From NCBI GenBank assembly GCA_963693305.1, contig OY855914.1:19672472-19736471 (forward strand): 64,000 nt of DNA, given 5' to 3'. The notes beneath the pieces were generated by a model. That model saw only the letters and a list, made by a program, of their open reading frames with translations. It made no database searches and was not told the origin of the DNA. This document shows, piece by piece, positions 35,601 through 46,700 of the stretch. The number at the start of each line of letters is the position of its first letter. Position 1 is the first letter of the stretch. The DNA is from Meandrina meandrites (Eukaryota; Cnidaria; Anthozoa; Scleractinia; Meandrinidae). A program made the position numbers and the translations under genes.

Positions 35601-36447
35601 ATGAGCACCAAAGTTTTATAAGCGATGATAATCAATCTTTGGGAAATGTTTACATGCATTTGGATGGCGAGTAAATGACTACAATGCAGCCGCATCAAGA
35701 AATTATGCTGCAAGCTCAAATGAAATGAACGCTTTACTATCTGGAAGCAAAGGTAAGATTCTCTTGGTTACCATCGTATTTCATTTTGTATAAAGCTTGT
35801 AGCAAATGAACTGTTATATTTTGACATTGGTTCGGAAACTTGCTTCATAATTTCCTGCAAACAATGAAAACCGCTTGTATTTGTGGCATTCGTTTCCGTC
35901 GATAATAACAAGTTTCTGTCGTTATTTCTTTTAGGTATTCATATAAAAGCAGGAGTTATTTTCCTCATGCAAGCAGCAAACCGACTTGGCACGTGTTTAC
36001 TGGAATTAGTGTTATTATTTGTTCATCATCTTCGCTTCACTTTGAATGAAATCGGGGTGATGAAACCTTAAACTATTTTTTCGAGTTTCTTTCATTTGTC
36101 TAAATGTGAATTTTAGGTTAATTTCAAAATTAAGTATATAACCAGATAATTTAGAGTTGACTTGCATTTGTTTACTTGACAACAATTAACATATTCACGT
36201 TTTTGGATAATATTATTTACAACAGTTTTAATCCCAAGTGTTGACCATAACTCATTGCGATATATGAATTTGGCCTTCATAACACTAGCTAGATTTCAAC
36301 TGTAATTTAGTTTTAAATCGCATTTGATAAGGTGAATGTTGTTTTTGTCCTAAAGCCAGACAACTATCAGAATTAAATTAAGTTTTCATCTAACGATCGA
36401 AAGTGAAGTTTCTGTAGTCACTAAAAGATTATCATTGTCACACTGTT
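35601..36447. other. Intergenic, no feature seen
   Basis: AT-rich; a 62-codon frame at 35883-36071 has no domain-like text. Confidence 0.6.
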
Positions 36448-36853
36448 TGCTACAAAGGACAACAACAAGGCAACAGATTTCAAAATTTATTCTGTGAAAA
36501 TTTTGCACTAATTCAGAAGAAGGCAACATCATACTTGTCATGGTCATAAATTGTACTGATGGATTTATGAAAGACTGATATAAAAATATCTACAATGGCA
36601 ACTGGCAAGCTCAAAGCTGATAAAACACAACTGATGTGTGTATTGGTAAGAGTAATCACAGTATGTAACTATCAAACACCTAAAAATTCCCACTCTACTT
36701 GAGACTTGCTGTTCTTCAGAAACTCTATTACAACTGCAGACGGTTGCTTTGAAGATTCCTGTAATAATTTGTATTTATGTTAACATAAGGTTCTTTCAGT
36801 GCAAAGTTTCAATCACAATGTACTAGCCTAGTCTTATTGAGCAAAAATGGCTT
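36448..36853. repeat. Interspersed repeat, inverted relative to 63588-64000
   Basis: Starts tgctacaaaggacaacaaca and ends ttgagcaaaaatggcttg. The reverse complement occupies the last 413 bp of the window, nearly gap-free. Next to it is a long C tract (36856-36887). Confidence 0.9.
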
Positions 36854-37280
36854 GCCCCCCCCCCCCCCCCTCCCCCCCCCCCCCCTTTCGGGTAGTAACG
36901 ATCAACAACAAATATCTATTTTACCTATATGAAGGTCAAAACTAACAAAAAAAGGTATAAAATAAATAATGACTCCAAGTGTTCTACAGGCCAACATCAG
37001 GTGGAAGCAGATTTCTTATCACTTTCATAGATAATATTGTACATCTTTGTTGCACCATACTCTGACCCAACACGGCATTTCGTGGATAATTTCAAATCAT
37101 CAGCTGAAAAAAGTACTTTGTTCCAGATTTTGCAATTAAAGGTCGTTTATTCTGCCACAAAGAACGACCAGGGGTAAAAATAAATCTATCTTCACCACTC
37201 TTCTGCACGCTGCACTCCACACTATATGAACGCCAACAGACTATGGTAAACTTAGGACAGACTTTCGCTGTTTTCGTATA

Positions 37281-37826
37281 CCGTAATGATTCGATTTAGT
37301 GCCCTCCTTCCAATAAGCGCCCCCTTTCGAATAAGCGCCCCCCTTCGATTGTGTTCTTGTCAATAAGCGCCCCTATTCCAATAAGCGCCCCCATTCTAAT
37401 AAGCGCCTCATTCTTATAAGCACCCCTATTCTAATAAGCGCCCCTGTTTTAATAAGTATCCCCACCCCCATTTTTATAAGCGCCCCTATTCTAATATTAT
37501 TACAGTGCCTTCAGAGTACGTATCAAACGTGGCTTGTTACTGTTACTGTTGCGGTTTCTGTTATTGTTCGTTAACATAGACCACCAAACCGAAAAACGAA
37601 CAACTCTTTTAAAAGTAACTGAACTTCCAACATTTGTTTCCGTTACAGTTTCTGTTATTGTTAGTTATTTCAATATTTATTAAAGTTTTGTTTTGAGCAT
37701 TTGGAAGTTTCTAAAAAAATTAAATAAGCGCCCTGTCCCGAATAAGCGCCCTTTCTCAAATAAGCGCCCTCCCTTGAGGTGCCAAAAGTAAATAAGCGCC
37801 CCGGGCGCTAAATCGAATCTTTACGG
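37281..37826. mobile_element. MITE with TA target site and AATAAGCGCCC subrepeats (546 bp)
   Basis: Ends CCGTAATGATTCGATTTAG / CTAAATCGAATCTTTACGG are inverted repeats with one mismatch, extending into GTGCCC/GGGCGC, and TA lies on both sides. Subrepeats aataagcgcccc occur about a dozen times in direct orientation near both ends. TA suggests Tc1/mariner ancestry. Confidence 0.82.
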
Positions 37827-37829
37827 TAC

Positions 37830-38773
37830 CCCGACTTGTTACTATGAAAAATAACTTTTTCCACGATCTAAAAGCTTGACTATGATTCATCCCCCATTTC
37901 TCTCTGCGACATGACTTTTTCGCATAATGGCTCCACTATAGTCTGTGTACAGCCGTCCCGCTTCACTACAATCTCATTCCCAAGATCTCGCTCCCCGCCC
38001 CGCACCGCGTAAGTTTACTTGTTAGTGACACAAAGAAAAAAAATTTAGGCAGTTTATAGTGACTTACAGAATAAAAAAATTAATTAGGAATGAACTAAGA
38101 TTTATCTACCGTAAATTGTTTACAGAAACTGCTTAAATTATCATGCAGCAGTCTAACCACATGACAAAGGAACAAAGCTTGGATAATTCTGTACATCTGT
38201 AATGGCAAATAATAACAAGGTAGAAATAAAGAAACTCACACTTACGTCCAACTGTTTTTGTATTTGTTATAGTCTGTGGATGTTAATTAAGTGGCAGTAA
38301 ACGTTGTAAAAGCTGTTTGAAGACAGGTAAGACGTAATTAAAGTTTGCCGCATTAAAAAACGTTTTTAAAGCGTGCGTGAGTTTTAAAAGCGTATGTGAG
38401 CAGTGGGGAAGCCAACTTAGTAGTACTGCGAGGATAAAATGCAAGGATGATTACAATCCCATAATAAGAAATGGGGGTCACCGGACTTGTCTTTGAGTTA
38501 TGGGCACTTAAAGCTAAAATTGGGGGTGTTTTTAACAGGTTATACCCTTGTTATGATAACTTTGAATGTCCAGACAATAATCATAACTTGTTCACCAGTG
38601 ATTAGGCATCTGTTTGATACTATAATCGTCGCGTCAACTGAAAATCGATCCTTCAAAAATTGAGGTGCTGAAAAATGTTTTGAGCTATGTCAAGGACGGT
38701 GCCTTCTAATAGCAAGGTATTTTTGCCCGGTTGATGACTATGCAAGAAAAGTTGATGTTACCAAGGGATATTA

Positions 38774-38806
<33 letters not shown>

Positions 38807-39400
38807 AATTCTCGAGATAATTAGGTTTAAAATTTTGAAAAATGTGCTGACGTGCATTTTCAAAAAAGTAAAAGGAAATAAAATTTCCTTACAAGTTCCC
38901 TTTGAACTTGGTATTTCATTAAATTATTTCATTAAATATAGCGATCTAAAAAAAAAAAACTAACAAATGCTATTTATGGAACTGCGTGATCCACATTTTT
39001 ATTAACAAAATGATTGCATTTAAGCAACTTTTGACTCCAACAGCTCACTCTTGCACGGCCAGAAAACAGCCTAAACAACCTTTGCACTAAATGACAAATT
39101 AATCATGTGTTATATAGAGTTACCACTTCCATTTTATAAAATTAAAAGTAATGGTGACCACGCGTTTTTAAAAGCTATATGAGTTGTTTTCAAGATCTAT
39201 GACATCACTTTTCGGGTTAAATTCCATTTACATTCAATTTATATTGAATGGATAAAACCACATTCAAAGTCTAAAACTTAAGCAACCCCAAAAGGTGCAA
39301 TTCGCGGGCTCAGTTGCAGTTTACCTATGATATTTCTCTTTATTTTCAAGAACTTTAATTCTTTATGCAATTGTTTCAAAATTCGAAATTAATCGAATAG
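37830..39400. other. Intergenic, no clear feature
   Basis: AT-rich with short homopolymers. No ORF over 60 codons and no clear repeat. Confidence 0.55.
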
Positions 39401-39429
39401 CTGTATTTATACTTAATCGTACCATTTTG

Positions 39430-39960
39430 CGGCATATCATGGTTCGTATTTTGGTGAGACGCGGTACCCATGACAAGCCTGATATGCTGCCGAAGCGTAA
39501 CAAAGAGGTATGATTAGGTATTTACCGTACTCAAATTCAGCCAAAAATCTGGAAAGTTTTTGTTTCGTGTAAATTCAATTGGTTTCTTCTCGTCCTCGAC
39601 AAAATCGCTCTGTTCAAGCCATACTTGCAGCGTACGTACTGCAAATTGTGTGATACTTTCTTGGTCTTCAACATTTTTTTTTTTTGACTCGTCTGTTTGG
39701 AGTTTCATTCTCTTAATTTCAAAATTAAAATATAGCGAAATATTTGGAACTACCTACATTGTTTAAGTCTGAATGACTATCACGAAAATAGCAAGTGCGC
39801 TCAAGTTTAGTTTTTACTCCTATTATGACCAGTAAACACCAGCTAAAATTAAATTATTGGCAAATGCTCCTTTCAATCCATCGTACGGTAATACTTCTTT
39901 ACCTGAAAGTGACCACGATATCATGGCATATCAGGTCAGTACATCACGCTTCTGATTGGC
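39430..39960 (-). pseudogene. Possible DUF3504-type N-terminal fragment
   Basis: Minus-strand frame 39708-39514 reads MKLQTDESKKKNVEDQESIT then QFAVRTLQVWLEQSDFVED, similar in layout to the N-terminal arm of KIAA1958-like recombinases (charged start, then x-A-V-x-x-L/F-x-x-W/F-L). Flanking DNA holds gatatcatggcatatcag and gcggcatatcatgg palindromic pieces and a gattggct box upstream, as in the other two such elements here. Weak evidence. Confidence 0.3.
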
Positions 39961-40432
39961 TACTTAAGATTTTGGGAACGGTAAATCAGTATATTTAGTA
40001 TACAGTATATATATTCGCAACCCCCGACATTTAGTGTGAACTCCGCACTATTCTCCAAACCACTCTGCTGAAACAATCCGCCTGTTTCTGTTTAACTTGC
40101 AAACATTTAATTAGCCTACCTATAAAATGCTTGAATAGTACAAAAAAGAGCAGCTCATTTCACGCTAAAAAAGCAGAGTATTAAAAAAAGAATTACCATT
40201 ATATCAATGATAATCAGCTCCTGGACAAAACTGATCCTAAGTAAATTAAGCTGCGCTGCAAATTATATGCCTTCTAAATAATATGGAAATATATCTTGCT
40301 TTAAACAGCTATAGATTGTAAAAGTAATTAACCAAAGCAATTCCTTTAGGTTAACCTGACTGAATATAAATTGGAAACTTTCAGAAGCATGAAACATATG
40401 CAACTTTCCTTCTAATTAAATCTAATTCTCGT
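39961..40432 (-). other. 3' flank of gene B
   Basis: AT-rich; no unambiguous AATAAA on the minus strand close to the stop. ATTAAA occurs near 40105 (minus) as a possible signal. Confidence 0.4.
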
Positions 40433-40788
40433 TTAACAGTCACTGTTATTTGACGCATCTTCTTTCCACAACGTTTCCAGTGCTTTTAAGCAACCCACGT
40501 GGCGCAGAGCATCACACAACCTTTTAGTTGTCGCTTTTTTCGGGCCATCACTTTCCATCCACAACATGAGCCCTTGGAAACACCTTTCAGCAACATCACA
40601 ATTCTTATAATCCTCCTCCAAATTTCTGATGGTCATTTCATCCATGTTAAGTTCTCTCAGAACCTTCTTCCAGTAGACTCCAACATGGCGGTGGATGCTA
40701 AAGCAATGCCTTTCTGTTACTGGTTCGTCGTCTCTTCCTAATGACGAGAAAGAGTGGTCACTTTTTTCAATTTGCCCGCTTGGAGAAT
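40433..40788 (-). CDS. Gene B last exon: death domain and stop codon
   Basis: 356 bp, acceptor tctcttag|ATTCTCC, phase 1 in (G|AT gives D), ends in TAA at 40433. After a polar start the death-domain pattern runs [59 protein letters not shown]: six amphipathic helices with the conserved W in helix 1 and LW in helix 4. Closest in type to the C-terminal death domains of UNC5 and ankyrin. No clear polyadenylation signal was identified close downstream. Confidence 0.92.
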
Positions 40789-43700
40789 CTAAGAGAGAAC
40801 ATACAGTGAACAATTAATATGTTGTGCTAAATGTATAACTAGTGGTTTAGCCTACAAAACAGCAGATCTCTTTCCCACGCCAAGAATTTCGAATAGATTA
40901 AAAAACGAAAGTCGCACGCTGCCTCCAAGGAAGTTAACATTTTACAAGCGTATTTTGTTTTAGTTTATGTGTCGATGAGCAAAACTGTATTGTAAAATTC
41001 TCTCCCAAGGCCTCTTCTTTGCCTTTAAACCTTTTTTTAGCTTTCAAACCCCTTCAAAAATATGATATGCGACGGAACAAATGATGCCGACCGAGCAACC
41101 CTCAACTAGAGTTTCAAAGGCAAATAGGAAAATATTGTTACCGTTAGGAGGTTGGGAGGGGAGGGGGGGGGGGGGGGTGGGGTGGGGTGGGGTTAATGAA
41201 AAGGCCTTCAGACTTTTTGAAATTCGACTTTTCAGGAATGCGTTATTTGGTTTTCGCTGTATTTTGACATAGCAAATCTGACGAGCACAAGTAACATTAG
41301 GGAATTATAAGAGAGGCGCCCAAAAAGTAGCGGCAGTACTTCAAATAACAACTGACAATGACAACAAACGGCACTCTATCGACAGATCTCTTTCACTTTT
41401 TAACAGCGGACGAAGTATTTTTAAATCAGTGACATGGGAAATTTTAAGGTTCAGAGGTTGGATTTTCTTAAAATTCTATTACAGTGAAACAAACTCAATA
41501 CTGTGATTCGTCCGCTAATTAATGAAGTCCAATTCTTTTGTTCTGAACTTGTCTTGTGATTGGCTAAACGTTGGGTGGCCCACGTCGAGTTCGCTTCACT
41601 CTATTATCATTCCCTTGATAGATCCAGTCGTTTTAAATTGATTTTTTTTTGTTTACTTTGTCTCGTAAGAAAATCAAAGCCTGATTAAATACCTGGGGAT
41701 GTGGGTTTTCCTTCCGGACCCTGGCTATCACGGTCCTCGTCTCCTGCCGCTGCCGAGGACGAACTTCCACCCCCTGCACCAGTGCCACTCGATGTTGTGT
41801 CTCTTCGACCTCTCTGTGTCGAGCTTCGCCGGATGCTCTGCCGCTTAAATAACAAATATGAAAATGATGTCAAGTCTATTTATGAGGAGTTCATGGAAGG
41901 GCTACTTGCCTTTCTTATGCAGGTCAAAAGAACAACCGAACGATCGAACGATGGAAGGAATGAATAAATGAACGAACGAACGAACGAACGAACGAACGAA
42001 CGAACGAACGAACGAACGAACGAACGAACGAACGAACGAACGAACGAACGAACGAACGAACGAACGAACGAACGAACGAACGAACGAACGAACGAACGAA
42101 CGAACGAACGAACGAACGAACGAACGAACGAACGAACGAACGAACGAACGAACGAACGAACGAACGAATGAATGAATGAATGAATGAATGAATGAATGAA
42201 TGAATGAATGAATAACAGTAACAGCTACAGTAACAGTATATCTTTATTGTGCCTTACTCTCCAAAGGGTGGTATTGGCCTAGTTACAATAAAGGTTATAC
42301 ATTAACTATTAATATACAATTTTCGTTCACTGTCCAAAATCCACGCACGCAATTGGTTAAAATCGAGCACGTGATTTTACTTTACCTGACGTCAGAAAAC
42401 TCGGACAGTGCGTTATTGGCAATAACGCATAAAAAATCGTGCATCATTGACAATGGCTGACTTTTTTGTGAACGTTTTCAGCTTATGAACAATTTCGTGA
42501 AAGATTTTAAGCCTCATTTATATTTAATTATGTAAAGCTTTTTGTTTTGTACTACTTAGATATAACCGAATTCTTATTTATTCAAATTCTTGATCAAAGT
42601 TCGCGAAATTGTGTATTGCGTGCAGTGTACTCAGATTGTATATTAAAAGGGTTAGAGGCTGTTAGTTCGTGTTTTGTTTACAAATACACGCACTTGCTGA
42701 CCCGCACAATGAACTCGAAATTTTCAATACTGCACTCGGCTACGCCTCGTGCAGTATTGAAAATTTCTCGTTCATTGTGCGGCCAGCGCGTGCGTGTATT
42801 TGTAAACAAAACACTCACAACAGTCTCTAACCCATAAATAAGCAACGAAAATACAATACACATTGGTACAATAGCAATTAAACTAATATATAGATTTAGG
42901 CAGGCCTAAAAGCGGAGCTCCTATTTATTATTCTTTTGCTCGAGTTTGCACTGTTTCCCAAAATATAGGTAAATGTCGCTGCACTTTACTGGGTTCCTCA
43001 TGCACGTACGCACGTAGGCGCACACATCAAATTGTAGTGTAAAGGCTTTTCATAACTCTTAGGGCTATTCAATGTATAAAGGACCTTGATGAAGGCGAAG
43101 AAATTTGTTTTGATTTACTTCAAAACAGTCAAGGCAAAAAGTTCAACTCAAGGCAAAAAGATCAACTCAAGGCACTGAACAAAGCGAACTCGCAGCTAAA
43201 CAAAATGAACTCACGCCACAACAAAGAAAATCACAGCGGAAAAACTAACTCAGCAAATTCATTGGGAGCCGGGTTAAGTTATTTTCAAGCAGTTTTTTGT
43301 GTAAGAATTGTGACAGATTGTGATTTACGAAGTGGTGGTCGCTGTCTAATAAGCTTACAATGTAATTTTGTACCATCTTGGTTTGGTTGCATGATTATTA
43401 CGCTGCATGTTTTATCGTACACATTGCTAAATACCCAAGAGAATTTTATGCAGAGAAGTGAATAAATTTCCTTCGTTTCTAACAGGCAAATGTACGTTGG
43501 GAAAAGTCTGAACTCACTCACCCGGCCACAGGCAACTCGCAATATAAAAACCGGCGTAAATACTAGTTTATGAATCTAAAATTTTATCACGGGTAGGAGA
43601 TTTCAACACGCTCGCCAAAATGACAAAAATGCAAGCGAGTGAAATAGAGCAGTTGGATAATAAATCGTTTAATCGTTGGTGTAAAGTATCGTTGCCGAAG

Positions 43701-46700
43701 GTTTACTCGTTTTTTGCTTTGATTTGTTTGTGGGATGCAGCGCGCGAAATCATGTTTTTGATCCGTAAAGCTCAATAATTGAATATTCTTTTCAAAATCC
43801 AACGTTGAATCTCACAGTTAACTCCACTAACTAAAAAAACACAATATTTAAAACGAAACATTTAATAGGCAAAAGTGTAAAAAAAAATTCTTCGCCTTCG
43901 TCAATGTCCTTTTTACATTGAATAACCCTTAGAGTTATGAAAAGTCTTTACGCTAAAATTTGATGTGTGCGCTTACGTGTGTACGTGCATGAGGAACCCA
44001 ATAAAGTGCAGCGACATGTACCTATATGGGCAACCGTATACGCTTAGAAATAGTGTGGCTACTTATAAATTGGGAAACAGTGCAAACTCAAGCAAAAAAT
44101 AATAAATGGGAGCTCCGCTTTTAGGCCTGCCTAAAACTATATATTACTTTAGATTTACATCGTCCTTTCTTTTCTGAAACATTAGATATGTATACTTAGC
44201 AATAATTTTGGAGCTATTGTTATTATGCAATTTAAGTAAGTACATTATTTTATCTTGATCAGCTAAATTGACAAAATGAGAATCAGTTTGTGAGATGATT
44301 GAATAGAGCTCCTTTCTGACGTTGCCGTTTTCATACCCTTTGTAATACAGTCTTCTATTTGGTTTTCTTTTCATACTAAACACTTCCGTTCTTCAACTGG
44401 TATAGATGCTCCTGTATTTTCATATTTTCCAATTTGTATGGGTAGAGAATGAACTCCTAAACGGAGCCTAGTAATACTTATTCGATGGGCTGGATTTCTA
44501 CCTGTCGTTAGATATTCTTCTAACCGATAGTTCTTTTTTATTTCTTTGTGTCTGAATTTTTGTCTAGAATTGTCTGATGTGCTATTTCGGAGCTTCAACC
44601 AATTTTAGAAATAGTGTCTTCTAAACTGTTGGTTAATTTTAAAACGAGCATTCCTGATCAGATCATGCTCGGAATAACTTCGTATTGTTTCGTCATTATT
44701 TAAAACATTAAAGAATGGACTATGATTTTTTTGCATGCGCAAATGCTTTATATAATAGAGGATTGTTTGTTCATTTTAACCTTTGCTCTGGATGGACGGA
44801 CGGACGGACGGACGGACGGACGGACGGACGGACGGACGGACGGACGGACGGATGGATGGATGGATGGATGGATGGATGGATGGATGGATGGATGGATGGA
44901 TGAAAAAGGCATGTTCATCAGTCTACTCTATCGCCTTTGATTTATTCTGTTTTAACAGAAATATTTTCTCGGCACGCTAAGACCACTTAAATACATGTTC
45001 CAACGCAAAGGAGTATTTATTTACAGTTTAAGATAGGGTGGAAACAAATTGACTTTGAACGATTGAGCTGCAGCATACGTTGCAGTAAAACGCTACCATA
45101 TCAAGGTTGCGATACGTATATATAATGAGTGAACACATTTATTATATTTTACCTCCACTTCACAACAAATAAGCACACAGCTTAAGGACAAATAAGTTTA
45201 TTTAGGAAGGCGGCCTGGCAAGAACCAACCCGAACCACTATACAGCAACTGCAAGAACTAATATAAACTACGTTACATCACACACTCAATAACTTGCTTC
45301 TTGATAGAAAAAAACTGTCACCGCTGGCCACTAGAGTAGCGTCCTTGTGGATTCCTGCGAACCATCTCACGTCAATGAATATAGCAATGCATAACTATTT
45401 CTCGATCATTTTGCGTAAGTACGCGACCTTAACAAGCTTTACATCACTGACTGCCAGTAAGGCAGGGGAGTCCACTACTTAGGACCAAAAAACCCCTAAG
45501 GCAAAATCACTATGTGAGCCAGGCTAACAAACTAGCAAGGCAAACAAACTTCGTGTACAACTGCCATAAGTCTGAGGAGCCCACTACTTTGGACTAAAAT
45601 CTCTTGAATGCAACGAACTTTCTGTGGACTAAAATCCCCTGTATATACAAATATATTGTGCCAGTTAGGCCAGCAAACTTGCAAGACAAACAAACTTCTT
45701 GTACAATAGCACTTTAGGCTAGGGAGCCCTCTGCTGTTCATCAGTTCATTGAATACAAATATATTGTGCCAGTAAGGCTATAAATTGCGAATTGCGACTG
45801 GGAGGTCCACAACTTTGGACCAAAACCCCGAAATACAATATGGTGCCAGTTAGGCTAACGAACTGCAGAAGCTTCAAACTTCCTTACCAACAGCCGACAG
45901 GGCTACAGAATTCATACTGAAATACAATGATATACACTGTGCCACTAATAGAAAAACGGAAACATTAACATCCCGGCTACAAAAGCCCGAGTCAAGAATA
46001 TAAATACAAATCAGTTGGAATAAACAAACTAACGGAGCTGAGCAACCGCATACAATGAAAACGCGATTAGCACGGAGGCCAGAAAAAACCTGCCACAAAA
46101 AACCCCATGAGCAAAAAAGAAGCAGGAAATCTGGGTAGGAACCATGGCTCAAGCTCCAACAATTGGTAGACCATCCTACTGAGTCTTTACAAATAAATTC
46201 AAGGCTAGCCGACAACAAGGCGAAGAATAATCTGAAAACCTAAAACTAAAAAATAAACGGAGCCCTGAACTGGGTTGGTTCAGAGGCCTAGATGACTATC
46301 ACGTGCTAAACTCCCCCTTATATACCCCTGGTTAACCACCCATAATGCACCGGCCTGGGACCCAGGCCGTGTTGTGTCCCGTGCCGGCAAAATGGTTATT
46401 TCGGCCTTCTTCGCAAACTCATTCGTCAGAAATAACATTTTGTTGCGTGTCATATGTCACGTGTTGAGTTGTTCATTTCAAAGCCGCCAAATTGTAATTT
46501 TGTCGATCTTTGATCGACGTTCGTAAAAAATTGGGCAGATACTTCATGGTAAGTCAACATGGCCGCCAACAATGAAAAACATATAGTCGCCCAACCACAA
46601 AATAAATGCTAACCGCAAGCAAATTGCAGTAAATAAATGTTAACTGCAAGCAAACTACAGGGTAAAATACTAACCGCAAGCAAACAACAGTAAATAAATG

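Noticed and set aside
8133..40433. Genes A and B as one fused gene
   Set aside because: Gene B ends in a stop at 40433 after a complete death domain, and gene A has its own signal-peptide exon at 23264.
41968..42171. Open frame of repeated NERT units
   Set aside because: Pure translation of the (GAAC)n microsatellite.
45874..46218. 114-codon minus frame as a protein gene
   Set aside because: Phe/Cys/Ser-rich with no motif, lies within the TATA-to-poly(A) unit; more likely part of an LTR.
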